Shown here in pieces: positions 24,764 through 33,206 of a stretch of 64,000 bases of DNA. Source of the stretch: Alphaproteobacteria bacterium (GTDB lineage: Bacteria; Pseudomonadota; Alphaproteobacteria; Thalassobaculales; Thalassobaculaceae); assembly GCA_022822665.1 (NCBI GenBank), contig JAJEAR010000082.1, positions 1-64,000 on the forward strand, read 5' to 3'. The notes under the pieces were generated by a model. The model ran no database searches. It was not told where the DNA came from and saw nothing but the letters and a program-made list of their open reading frames with translations. A program made the translations under genes and the position numbers. Numbering within the stretch: the stretch's first letter is position 1; each line of letters starts with the position of its first letter.

Positions 24764-25551
24764 GCGCTTTTCCTCTCTTCGGACTGCGTTTCGAGCACAT
24801 AGCCACCGAGGTCGGCGGCGAAATCGGGCAGGCGGCGCAGACGGTCGAAATGGGCGTGCGCATGGGGGTGATCGCCGGGCCGGTAAATTGGTTCGAGGCC
24901 GCACTCCGCCAGCCGATCCTCCATACGCTCCTCGCGGCGGAACTGCGCGAAGTCGCAGACGAAGGCGATGTCGGCGATCGAGAACGGGCCCGCCAGACCT
25001 TCTCCGCCGAGCCTCGCGGCATTGTCGATGCCGTCCAGGTAGAAGGCGTAGGCCTCTCTCATGCGGTCCGAGAGTTCCCGCGATGCCTTCCGGGGTACGA
25101 GCTCCAGCAGATAGGCCTGCGCCTCGCGCGCGAAGATGAGCCCCGCATCGAGGAAACTGTCGATCCGTGAAGCTTCATGAGGCCCGTCGCCGTAAAGCCC
25201 GCCCGCCGCCCGCGCAACGGCGCGCAGGATGCTGTTCGACTCGAACACGCCGGTCGCGCCCTTCGGGTCGAACGCCGCCGGCACCGTGCCGAACGGGTGG
25301 GCGGCGAGGAAAGCGTCGGTCTTGTACAGCACGGCAGCGTCGAAGCCCCGCTTGCTCGCGCGCGCATGCGGGCTGTCGGGTGTCTTCTCGGCCTCTTCGA
25401 GCGGCCTCGCGTCGAAGTCCCAGAGCCAACCCGGCAGGGCATTCGGGCGGTCGCCAACGACCTCGACCTCGACGCCGAGCAGACGCGCGGCGATCGTCGC
25501 CTTCCAGACACGGGGGTTGGGGAGGTAGGAGAAAATCCTGAGCACCGCCAT
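24760..25551 (-). CDS. Glutathione S-transferase-like protein
   Basis: A 263-residue protein with a GST-like thioredoxin fold at the N-terminus (MAVLRIFSYLPNPRVWKATIAARLLGVEVEVVG). It has the FGTVPAAFDP cis-Pro region and a GVFESNSILRAVARA loop like the glutathione-binding ESxxI motif. The helical C-terminal half has GPFSIADIAFVCDFAQF. The 30-residue insertion after the first strand is larger than in classical GSTs. Glutathione use is plausible but unproven. AAGGAAGCG precedes ATG 25551. The SDR gene follows with a four-base overlap. Confidence 0.82.
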   Translation of the reverse strand: MAVLRIFSYLPNPRVWKATIAARLLGVEVEVVGDRPNALPGWLWDFDARPLEEAEKTPDSPHARASKRGFDAAVLYKTDAFLAAHPFGTVPAAFDPKGATGVFESNSILRAVARAAGGLYGDGPHEASRIDSFLDAGLIFAREAQAYLLELVPRKASRELSDRMREAYAFYLDGIDNAARLGGEGLAGPFSIADIAFVCDFAQFRREERMEDRLAECGLEPIYRPGDHPHAHAHFDRLRRLPDFAADLGGYVLETQSEERKSA

Positions 25552-25825
25552 GGCAGACGCTTCCTTCGGCTCGAGTTTCCAAGGCCGCCGGCACTCTGCC
25601 ACGAATGCCACCGGACCCTCCAGCCGATCGGCTGGTCCTGGTGCCACTTTTGCGACCGGCAGGAAGGGAATGCGCCCTCCGTGCGCGAGCCGGCGGGACG
25701 GTCCTGGCCGGCGAAGGTGCTCTGGTGTGCGTCGTCGGCGCTGACGCTGTTCACCATGGGCGCCTGGCGGGGCTGGTCGCCGGTCTCGCCGCCAGGAATC
25801 TCCTGTTCCGCCGAGCCCTGCCGCT

Positions 25826-26704
25826 TCAGGCGAGCGCGGTCTCGAACAGCGACAGCATCCGGCTCCAGGCCCGCTCCGCCTGCGCTTCGTCGTACACTGC
25901 GGAATCTGGCGGGCACCAGCCGTGCAGCGTGCCGGCATAGACCTCGATCTCCGCCGGCAGTCCCGCCGCATCGAATGCCGCCCGCAGCGCGGTCTTGGCG
26001 TCGGGGTCCTTCGCGTCGTCGTTCTCCGCGATCGCAAACAGATAGTGCGCGCGCATCTTCGCGACGAGCCGGTGAGGGCTGTCGGGCTTGTCGGTCACGA
26101 GCCTGCCGCCGTGGAACGAGGCGCCGGCGCCGATCCTGTCGGGGAACGCCGCCGCGGTACGCATGGTCATGGAGCCGCCCATGCAATATCCCGTTGTCCC
26201 CATCTTGCGGTCGCGCGCCACCGCGTCCCGGCTGTCGAGGAAGCCGACGAAGGCCGTCGCGTCCGTCACCGTCCTCTCGGGGGTCAGGGAGCGCATCAGG
26301 GGAAAGACCTTGTTGCGCACCGCCTCGTCCCGGAATGAGGCGCCCTCCGGCACGACCGGCGCCGGCTCGGTGCGGTAGTAGGGATTGACGACGAGCACCG
26401 CATAGCCCGATTCGGCCAGGCGTCGCGCCATCTGCTCGAAGGCAGGCCTGAGGCCGAGCGCATCCGGCCAGATCAGCACACCCGGATGGGCACCGCTCGA
26501 CGGATGCACGAAATGGCAGTCCGCCGTGCCGTCGGGCGTCTGCACCTCGACATTCCCGGCCGTCACCTCAAGCGCGGCCGCGGCCCTCGGCAGGAGCATG
26601 GCAACTCCCGCACCGGCCGAAAGCGCCCCGACTTCGCGCCGGGTCAGCCCACCCGGACGGCGCAGCCGGTCTTCTGCGTCACGGATCGTTCTCTCGTCGC
26701 ACAT
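25826..26704 (-). CDS. Dienelactone hydrolase family protein with Tat-type signal
   Basis: A 292-residue alpha/beta hydrolase of the DLH family. The N-terminus has a twin-arginine-like signal (LTRREVGALSAGAGVAMLLPRAAAA, roughly residues 20-44), so export is likely. The Cys nucleophile lies in TTGYCMGGSMT, Asp in the IAENDDAKDP segment and His in YAGTLHGWCPP. Classical DLHs open the dienelactone of chloroaromatic degradation; many relatives act on other esters or lactones. It is followed upstream on the same strand by a ChaC-type gene 18 bases away. Confidence 0.88.
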   Translation of the reverse strand: MCDERTIRDAEDRLRRPGGLTRREVGALSAGAGVAMLLPRAAAALEVTAGNVEVQTPDGTADCHFVHPSSGAHPGVLIWPDALGLRPAFEQMARRLAESGYAVLVVNPYYRTEPAPVVPEGASFRDEAVRNKVFPLMRSLTPERTVTDATAFVGFLDSRDAVARDRKMGTTGYCMGGSMTMRTAAAFPDRIGAGASFHGGRLVTDKPDSPHRLVAKMRAHYLFAIAENDDAKDPDAKTALRAAFDAAGLPAEIEVYAGTLHGWCPPDSAVYDEAQAERAWSRMLSLFETALA

Positions 26705-26722
26705 GGGTTGCCTCCAGTCTTG

Positions 26723-27331
26723 TTACGGTTCGCGTTGCGATTCGACGCCGTTGCCCTCCGGGACGGGTTGGGCTGTCGGCGAGGGCTCGTCCCCGCGGAC
26801 CAGGTCCTCGACGCAGCGTTCCAGCAGAAACACATGCTGATCGTCGATCTCCAGGCGCCGCAATTCGTCCGCGAGCCTTCGCAGATAGTCGATGTTGGTG
26901 CCGCTCGGGCCCGCCGAGCGGGCAATGAGCGCGGCCATTTCGGGTAACGGCGCCGGGCCCAGATAAGCGTGGTTTCCGACCGGCGCGACATAGAGCACGC
27001 CGTCAGCCGCCGTGCCGTCGCGGAACTCGAGCCGAACATCCTCGCGCCGGTAGCCGTTCTTCTCGCGGTGGTCCAGGTCCGCCCAGGTCTTCTGCAACTG
27101 AAGCCCGTCGACGAAATAAGCCACGCCCTCGCAGGATGCGTCCGCATCCGGGATGAGCGTCGCCACCCGGCCGGGCGCGTGCGGCACGCCGCGATGGTCG
27201 TGTGAGCCCTGCCAGAAACGACGCTTCCAGCCGCGTACCCGGGCAATCCGCGATTCGAGGAACGGGATGTCCGGCCGCCATATGAGCGAGGCGTAGCCGA
27301 ACACCCAGGCGCCGTCTGCCCGCCGGTTCAT
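26723..27331 (-). CDS. Gamma-glutamylcyclotransferase, ChaC-like
   Basis: A 202-residue ChaC-family protein, which cleaves glutathione to 5-oxoproline and Cys-Gly. The signature is WVFGYASLIWRPDIPF at residues 9-24; the usual motif is VFGYGSLIW, so the second Gly is Ala. The catalytic Glu is in LDHREKNGYRRE. ATG 27331 overlaps the stop of the preceding alpha/beta-hydrolase remnant (ATGA, 27328-27331). A glutathione-degrading enzyme next to GST-like genes is a plausible functional grouping. Confidence 0.85.
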   Translation of the reverse strand: MNRRADGAWVFGYASLIWRPDIPFLESRIARVRGWKRRFWQGSHDHRGVPHAPGRVATLIPDADASCEGVAYFVDGLQLQKTWADLDHREKNGYRREDVRLEFRDGTAADGVLYVAPVGNHAYLGPAPLPEMAALIARSAGPSGTNIDYLRRLADELRRLEIDDQHVFLLERCVEDLVRGDEPSPTAQPVPEGNGVESQREP

Positions 27332-28005
27332 GCGCACCGCTCGACATGCTCAAGAATGATGCGGGTGGTGAACTCCGGGTCGCCCTCCGGAACGAAAGCG
27401 CCGCTCTCCCCCGCGATCAGCTTCCGGACGTCGGTCGCCACGCGACTCATTGATGCCTCGACCTCGCCGGCCTGTCCGGAGCCCTTCGTCCGTCCGCCGG
27501 CGATGGCATGCGCAGGGGTGGACAGCCGGAGCCCGCTGGCAGGCAGCGCCTGATTGTCGGTCGCTTCCCGTGGCAGGTTGCGGTGGAATGCGAAGTCGGC
27601 GCGAAGCGCCTCGGGGTCGGTGAAGGTATCGAGATAGTGTTCCATGGTCTTGGCGTCTGTGGTGTCCGGGCGTGCGGCACAGGTTCGGCAGAAACAGTCG
27701 TGATCGGTGCGCTCCCGCCCGCCGACCAGTGCCTCGGGCAGTTCCGACGTGCGGTGGATCAAATGATACCAGCGCCGCCCGCCTTGCGAAAACTCTACGC
27801 CGTCGCCGGGGACCATCACATCGATGACGGTGAGGCTCAGCACCAAATGCGGTGCCGCGCGGCGAGCGCGAATGCGGTCGGGCCGCCCCGGTCATGGCCG
27901 ACAAGGTGTCAGCGTCCGGGGCCAGGATGCCCAGAGAGCAGCCGGACAATGTCCTCCGCAACCGCTCGGCCGTGGAGTGGGGATGACGGCGCCGCCCGGA
28001 AATCG
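27328..28005 (-). pseudogene. Decayed epoxide-hydrolase-like alpha/beta hydrolase
   Basis: On the minus strand, AVAEDIVRLLSGHPGPGR is followed by a TGA at 27909-27911 and then HLVGHDRGGPTAFALAARH in the same frame. This is the Asp-nucleophile elbow of epoxide hydrolases and haloalkane dehalogenases. A frameshift near 27845-27855 moves to the frame that reads LVLSLTVIDVMVPGDGVEF down to 27328 (172 codons). The catalytic His region normally reads GHW; here it is SGAFVPEGDPE, so the His is gone. The N-terminal ~80 residues are not recognisable. Nonsense, frameshift and active-site loss together make it non-functional. Confidence 0.82.
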
Positions 28006-28057
28006 ATCTTGCCTTCGGTGACGGTGCGGCACTTTGCCAGCCTGAGTCGAGGTACGC

Positions 28058-28945
28058 TTATCCTTCAGCCTCTCCCCGCCCAATACCGTCGCGGGCGGCT
28101 GTGGCGGCCGGCATCAGATAGGCCACGAGCGCACCGACGACACCATCGAGCGGGCCGGGATCAATCCCCAGACCGCGCTTGAAGCTCTCCCATTGCTGGC
28201 GCTTTTCAGGGTCGCCCGCAAACGCCGCGGACAACCCATCGGGAACTTCCTCTGGTATCACCGTGCCCCGCCGTTCAAAGGTTGCTGATATTGCCCGAGC
28301 AAGATGCGAATGATCGATGTCGAGAGCCTCGCCGATGATCCACAGGTCGTAGTAGTCTTTCATCCGGCTGTTGGCCATTCCCAGATCCACCATGGCCTGG
28401 AATTTCTCCGCAACCACCGTCTCCCGTGCGTAGCCACGCAAGCGTGGCGCCGGCATGTCGAGCAGGACCGGATAGTCGAGCCATTCCGCAGGTGGGTCGG
28501 TCACATCGCCGAAACCGACATCGACGTTGACGGTGATACGAGCGCCCGCGATGTCTGCGGTCGCCCGTATGCGGAGCCCGCCATATCTGTTCTCCTCGCG
28601 AGTACGGCTGAGCCTCGCTGCACCGGCATCGAACACAATCCCGTCCGGCTGTTCCTGGCCGAGCACCTCCCTGAAGATGTCCAGGACAGCGCCCGGCGCC
28701 GGATCGCCGTAACCCAGGAGATCGAGATCGCGCGTGCCGCGAAACGGCTCATCGAACCACGTCATCAGCAACATGGCACCTTTCAGAACGAAGCGGTCGG
28801 AGTGTCGGGATTGCGCGAGACGATAGAGCAGGCGTTCGATGGCGTAATGTGTGAGGACCCGATCGAAATTCTGGCCCTTCTCCTTGCTGATCCTGAGGAG
28901 ACGGGCCCGAACCGAGGCCTCGATGTTCCTGACCTTCCTAGGCAT
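28058..28945 (-). CDS. abiEii: AbiEii-type nucleotidyltransferase toxin
   Basis: A 295-residue protein of the AbiEii/DUF1814 toxin family. The conserved VLKGAMLL and the nucleotidyltransferase signature GTRDLDLLGYG (residues 70-80) are present. RETVVAEKFQAMVDLGMANSRMKDYYDLW, the C-terminal signature region, follows at about residues 180-208. AbiEii is the GTP-dependent toxin of type IV toxin-antitoxin and phage-abortive systems. ATG 28945 overlaps the end of the antitoxin gene by eight bases. Both reading frames are intact. Confidence 0.92.
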   Translation of the reverse strand: MPRKVRNIEASVRARLLRISKEKGQNFDRVLTHYAIERLLYRLAQSRHSDRFVLKGAMLLMTWFDEPFRGTRDLDLLGYGDPAPGAVLDIFREVLGQEQPDGIVFDAGAARLSRTREENRYGGLRIRATADIAGARITVNVDVGFGDVTDPPAEWLDYPVLLDMPAPRLRGYARETVVAEKFQAMVDLGMANSRMKDYYDLWIIGEALDIDHSHLARAISATFERRGTVIPEEVPDGLSAAFAGDPEKRQQWESFKRGLGIDPGPLDGVVGALVAYLMPAATAARDGIGRGEAEG

Positions 28946-29555
28946 TGGCGGTGAGCGCCTCGAGATACGGGCGGATGACCGTGGCAACGCCACCGCGCTC
29001 GGCGTGCCGGGCAAGTTCGGCGGGGCTGGCCTTTCGCTGCCGGAGCGCCTCCTGCAGCCCCTCCAGTGCGACCGCCTGCCCGACCTTTCGCCGATGCCGG
29101 AAACAGTCAGCAATCGTCTTGGCGACGCCGAAGACCTTCACGGGAACATGCTCGATGTGCACGGTGAGGACATCGTCGGTAAGAAGCGAGTCCGTGAACC
29201 GCACGATCCGTATCTCCGGTCTTGCCTGCTTCGGCATCCAGTCCCTGGTGCCGATCGCCATCCAGACCGCGCGTGGAAGCTGGTCAGTCAGTTCGTGGTA
29301 GGCAAGCGCCGATACCAGGCAGACGACGCCCCTGGGAACGCGTTTGGCGGCCTCGGCCAGGTTGTGATGTGCTTCGAGAGGCGCATCGGGCAGTTGATAG
29401 AGCCCGCGCGCCAGGCGGATGACGTCACCGGCACACACCATTCTGCTGACCGTGGCTGCGGTGATCCCGTTTGCCTTGAACTCCGACAGGCGCATCATCC
29501 CCTGAGATCGCAGGAGCCCTATCGCCTGTTCACGTTGAGTGCCCGATTTCACCAT
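28938..29555 (-). CDS. abiEi: AbiEi-type antitoxin / transcriptional regulator
   Basis: A 205-residue protein of the AbiEi antitoxin family. The N-terminal winged helix is GLLRSQGMMRLSEFKANGITAATVSRMVCAGDVIRLARGLY. The middle domain has VCLVSALAYHELTDQLPRAVWMAI, and VFGVAKTIADCFRHRRKVG is typical of the C-terminal part. AbiEi represses its own promoter cooperatively. The ATG is preceded by an unusually AT-rich 80 bases, where its operator probably lies. Confidence 0.9.
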   Translation of the reverse strand: MVKSGTQREQAIGLLRSQGMMRLSEFKANGITAATVSRMVCAGDVIRLARGLYQLPDAPLEAHHNLAEAAKRVPRGVVCLVSALAYHELTDQLPRAVWMAIGTRDWMPKQARPEIRIVRFTDSLLTDDVLTVHIEHVPVKVFGVAKTIADCFRHRRKVGQAVALEGLQEALRQRKASPAELARHAERGGVATVIRPYLEALTANA

Positions 29556-29799
29556 TGATACTATATCTATGAAGTGTAGAGACAAATTCAAAGCTTTTGT
29601 ATCATGAAATTCGGGTCGGGTAAAGTACGGGTTATCCAGCAAGTCGGGTTGAGCGAAGCGGGGCCAGGGACATGTCGGGTAGATGGAGCCGGATCGGAGT
29701 GCCGCACAGCGGCTGGGCCTGCGCATCGGTCGACAGGGCGGCACACGACTGCCGATACAACATCTTGTGCCGCCGCATCCGGGAGGATGAGTCCCCTTC
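29556..29799 (-). promoter_or_regulatory. AT-rich leader of the abiE pair
   Basis: No gene is seen. The 80 bases next to abiEi (29556-29640) are far lower in GC than the rest of the window. On the minus strand they contain TATAGT-like -10 candidates and a near-palindrome CAAAAGCTTTG, all plausible targets for AbiEi binding. The remainder (29640-29799) has no recognisable content. Confidence 0.4.
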
Positions 29800-30592
29800 C
29801 TAATCCGGCACTCTCAGCATCCGGAATAGTCCATCCCGGCCGTCACGGATCAGAGTCTTGCTATTCTCTAGCCAATCATCGAGTTGATCCTCAACATGCG
29901 GTGGTATCGGATCGAGATCGTTGAGGAACTCCCGGCTGCGGTTCCACATACGGACCGGCTCCGTCTTGATCTGGTTCAAGACATCGTCACGTGTCGGAAC
30001 CTCCATGCCGCAAACCTCTAGTTCATTTTCGGCAAGTGCTTCGGACGGGGCGATTTCTTGCTGGATTAGGTTTATGTCCTGGATCGTCTTGCAGAAACTC
30101 CGGACTTCCAACGCTGTGACACCCACCACGACGGCGGTACCCAGATAGGGAAAGGCCTTGGCCGGTGCGGTGGCGACAGCCCTTGTCGCAGCGACGGCCG
30201 AACGAGCCACCGTCCTCTTCACGGCAGCACGGGTTACCGTGCGCAATCGAGCCGCCCGGCCTTTCAGCCGGCTGTTTGCCTGTTGGACCTTGGCCATGCG
30301 TGTCTGCAATTTTCGGTTTCGGTCAACCAGTTGGCGGTTTTCTCGCTCAGATCGTCGGACACCTTGAGTTGTTTGCTTGTGGCTGTCTCAAGTCCGGTAA
30401 CCCGCGCCAGGACTTCGTCGACAACGTTGTAGAGCACGCTGCCCACAAAGAGTGCAGCGTTCGCCGAGACACCACGAGTAACAGGACCACTGCCATCGCT
30501 CGGGTCGTTTTCAGAACTCGCCATACACGGCGCGATGGACCATCGGACCGTATCCGGTTGTCTTCCTTGCCTGATGATGGGTCACGTATCAT
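29800..30592 (-). pseudogene. Frameshifted membrane-anchored coiled-coil protein, conserved hypothetical
   Basis: Three consecutive frames encode what looks like one protein. From ATG 30592: MIRDPSSGKEDN and RAMAVVLLLVVS (start of a membrane helix). The helix continues in a second frame as ANAALFVGSVLYNVVDEV, then ARVTGLETATSKQLK. A third frame continues VRRSERENRQLVDRNRKLQ and runs to 29800, with a second hydrophobic segment (YLGTAVVVGVTALEV) and MEVPTRDDVL. Each switch coincides with a duplicated dinucleotide (TCTC near 30468, GTGT near 30360). Similar intact proteins with unknown function occur in Rhodospirillales, from memory. Confidence 0.75.
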
Positions 30593-30895
30593 CGTTTGTG
30601 TTTCCTTGTGCCGGCATTTTCCGATGGGAGAGGGTTTGCGCGGACCGGCCCCTGAAGTGCCGCACGCTTGTCTGTTTTCTGCAGGAGTGGCGTCGTGTCG
30701 GTGGAGGCGCAAACGTCCGCCCACCGGTGTGTCTCCCAGATCTTCCGGATACCTGTGGAGCGCCGAACAGTGCCGACCGACGGTGTGACGTCGGCGCGGT
30801 CTGCAGGGACGGAACGACGAAGGCAAGGCCCCGCGGTCGCGAGGCTATTCCGCGGACGCGTGCTTCAGTGACAGTGTCGGGATTGTGCCGGGATG
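30593..30895. other. Intergenic region, no gene recognised
   Basis: This 303-base stretch lies between the broken membrane gene and the end of the thioesterase gene. It should hold the former's promoter. No frame with a family signature or strong ribosome site is visible. Confidence 0.3.
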
Positions 30896-31708
30896 TCAGG
30901 CCGGGTCCGTCAGCATGTCGTGGGCGCGTTCGCGCAGGTGGTCGGGGATACGCGAGGGCCGGCGGGCGTCGAGGTCGAGATGGACGCCGAACTGGCTGAG
31001 GTCGGCGATGCGTTCGCCGGTCCGCGCATTGGTCATGCGGTGGCAGAAACGCATCGAGGAACCGCCGAGATGAGCGAGGCAGGAATCGATGTCGACCGGG
31101 TCGCCCGGGCGCGCAAGCGTGCCCACCTCGAGCTGGAATTCGAAGGTCGAAAGCCCGATGCGCTCACGGGTGAGGTAGTCCGGGGTGAGGCCGAAGGTGG
31201 CCATGACCTGGGTATTGGCCGAGGAGAAGTTCTGGATCAGGCACTCGAACGACATCACGCCGGTCCAGTCGGCCTCGTCCATCCTGATCACCGTCATCGC
31301 CGAGCGCATCCAGCGGGCCTCAGGGCCGGGCGCCGGCCGGTCTTCCCAGGTGCCGCCGTCCCAGGGGAGCGTGGGACCATCGAGGGTGACGCCATCGAGA
31401 TACTGGAGCATCTCGGTGCACACGGCGCCGTCATCGACATTCACGACGCGGTGCCCGAGCACCGGCTGGTCGCCGGCCTCTACCAGGCCGGTCTCGACCC
31501 GGAACACGTCGCGGACCCTGAGTTCCGCCTTGTACAGCGTCAGTGCCGCGGTGGTCCGGGCACGGGCGGGATCGACACCCTGCTGGTGCAGGTAGCGCCA
31601 TGAGGCGGACTGGAACTTCTGGTAGTACCGGGACACCGTGAAGTGTTCCGTCGAATCGACCTCCCACGGCCAGATGTCGCCCAGGAAGGTCTGCGAATAT
31701 CCGCTCAC
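30896..31708 (-). CDS. Thioesterase-family protein, double hot-dog fold
   Basis: A 270-residue protein with two hot-dog-like halves. The first runs from YYQKFQSASWRYLHQQG through LTLYKAELRVRDVFRVETGLVEAGDQPVLGHRVVN. The second begins MSFECLIQNFSSANTQVM and contains VGTLARPGDPVDIDSCLAHLGGSSMRFCHRMTNARTGE. The pattern resembles acyl-ACP or 4-hydroxybenzoyl-CoA-type thioesterases, probably acting on an acyl-CoA. It starts 14 bases after the lyase gene ends and is on the same strand, so the pair may be co-transcribed. Confidence 0.8.
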   Translation of the reverse strand: MSGYSQTFLGDIWPWEVDSTEHFTVSRYYQKFQSASWRYLHQQGVDPARARTTAALTLYKAELRVRDVFRVETGLVEAGDQPVLGHRVVNVDDGAVCTEMLQYLDGVTLDGPTLPWDGGTWEDRPAPGPEARWMRSAMTVIRMDEADWTGVMSFECLIQNFSSANTQVMATFGLTPDYLTRERIGLSTFEFQLEVGTLARPGDPVDIDSCLAHLGGSSMRFCHRMTNARTGERIADLSQFGVHLDLDARRPSRIPDHLRERAHDMLTDPA

Positions 31709-31721
31709 CGTACGTCTCCCT

Positions 31722-32585
31722 CTACTCGTCGCTCTCGGCGTGCCGTTGCTCGAACGCCCACACCTCCTCGAAACCCAGTGCGCGGGACAGGGTCATGAAG
31801 TCCTCCAGCGGCACCTCCGCCTCCACCGAGGCCCCGGTCCGCTTCAGCGTGGCGTAGACCGAGTTCAGCGCGTGGGCCATCGCCATGAACCCGGTGCCGG
31901 GAAAGATGGCGAGCTGGTAGCCGATCTCCGCGTAGTCGCTGGCCGGCAGCACCGGTGTGCGGCCGCCTTCGACCACATTGACCAGCATCGGCACGTCGAA
32001 GCGGGAACAGATGACGCGCATCTCCTCCTCGCTCTCGGGTGACTCGACGAACAGGATGTCGGCGCCGGCATCGAGGTAGCACTGGGCCCGGCGCAGCGCC
32101 TCGTCGAGGCCGAGGCTGGTACGCGCGTCGGTCCGCGCAATGATCGCGAAGTCGCTGCTGGTGCGCGTTTCGGCCGCGACCCGGATCTTGCGCGCCATGT
32201 CTTCAGCGGGGATGACCCGCCGTCCCGGGGTGTGGCCGCACTTCTTCGGAAACTCCTGGTCCTCGATCTGGATCCCGGCCGCTCCCGCGGCCTCGTAGCC
32301 GCGTACCGTGTGTTCGACATTGAGCAGGCCGCCGTAGCCGGTATCGGCGTCGGCGATGAACGGGGTCGACAGGATCGAGGCCATCATGCGGACCCGGCCG
32401 ACCATGTCGGTGTAGCTGGCCAGCCCGGCATCGGGCAGGCCAAGATACGAGGCGACGGTTCCGTAACCGGTCATGTACAGCAGGTCGAACCCGGCCCGGT
32501 CGGCGAGGCGGGCCGAGATGCCGTCGAAGATCCCCGGCGCCGTCACCAGGTGTCCGGGGCGAAACAGGCTGCCGATGCCGGCCAT
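31722..32585 (-). CDS. Isocitrate lyase/PEP mutase family enzyme (oxaloacetate decarboxylase-like)
   Basis: A 287-residue TIM-barrel of the ICL/PEP-mutase superfamily. It starts MAGIGSLFRPGHLVTAPGIFDGISARLADRAG. Metal-site acids are visible in FIADADTGYGG, and the flexible loop reads EDQEFPKKCGHTPGRRVIP, with KxCGH in the K-x-C-G-H position used by C-C lyases. Likely reactions are decarboxylation of oxaloacetate or cleavage of a methylisocitrate-like acid. A decayed relative lies on the same strand at 22915-23193. Confidence 0.88.
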   Translation of the reverse strand: MAGIGSLFRPGHLVTAPGIFDGISARLADRAGFDLLYMTGYGTVASYLGLPDAGLASYTDMVGRVRMMASILSTPFIADADTGYGGLLNVEHTVRGYEAAGAAGIQIEDQEFPKKCGHTPGRRVIPAEDMARKIRVAAETRTSSDFAIIARTDARTSLGLDEALRRAQCYLDAGADILFVESPESEEEMRVICSRFDVPMLVNVVEGGRTPVLPASDYAEIGYQLAIFPGTGFMAMAHALNSVYATLKRTGASVEAEVPLEDFMTLSRALGFEEVWAFEQRHAESDE

Positions 32586-32636
32586 GGTGAAGCTCCCTGC
32601 AGGTGATGCGGGTCTGTCCGGGCGAGGGGGCCGTGG

Positions 32637-33206
32637 TCAGGCCCCGGTGTCTTCCGCGGTGGAATGGTTGCGCGCGACCAGGAACAGCGCGACGGCGAAG
32701 ACCACGGCCACCACCGGTGCGCTGAACACCTTGTAGCTCACCCAGGTATCGGTATCGAACAGCCGCCAGACGATCTCGTTCAGGATCGCGAGGACGACGA
32801 ATACCGAGATCCAGATCCAGGTAACCAGGTACCAGCCGCGCTCGCTGAGCTTGAGGACATGGCCGAGGAGGATGCGCGGCAGGTTCAGGCGCAGCAGCAG
32901 ACCGACAAGCAGCGCCAGCGCGAACAGGGAATTGACCAGGGTGGGCTTGATCTTGATGAACAGCTCGTCGTCGAACAGCAGGGTCAGCCCGCCGAACACC
33001 AGCACGAAGGCACAGGTGACCGCCGGCATCGGCGGAACCCTGCGCTCGAGGCTGTAGGAGGCAGCGATCGCGACAACCGTCGCGACCATGAGTGCCGCCG
33101 TCGCGGTCATGATGCCATGCAGCCAGTTGGCCGCGAAGAACACCGCAAGCGGCCCGAGGTCGATCGCGGTCCGCAGGCCCTGCGACGGTGGCGCGCGCCT
33201 CGTCAT
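32637..33206 (-). CDS. yciB: Inner membrane-spanning protein YciB (septation protein A family)
   Basis: A 189-residue inner-membrane protein with five or six predicted helices. It has the signature DLGPLAVFFAANW at the N-terminus, FGGLTLLFDDELFIKIKPTLVNSLFALALL in the middle and RGWYLVTWIWISVFVVLAILNEIVWR near the end, all typical of YciB/IspZ, an envelope and division-associated protein. ATG 33206 overlaps the dusA stop (ATGA), so it is translated with dusA. An in-frame ORF extends upstream but lies within dusA. Confidence 0.93.
   Translation of the reverse strand: MTRRAPPSQGLRTAIDLGPLAVFFAANWLHGIMTATAALMVATVVAIAASYSLERRVPPMPAVTCAFVLVFGGLTLLFDDELFIKIKPTLVNSLFALALLVGLLLRLNLPRILLGHVLKLSERGWYLVTWIWISVFVVLAILNEIVWRLFDTDTWVSYKVFSAPVVAVVFAVALFLVARNHSTAEDTGA

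Noticed and set aside
24760..26037. A long N-terminal extension of the GST-like gene
   Set aside because: The extension lacks similarity; ATG 25551 has a ribosome site and gives a standard GST-fold beginning.
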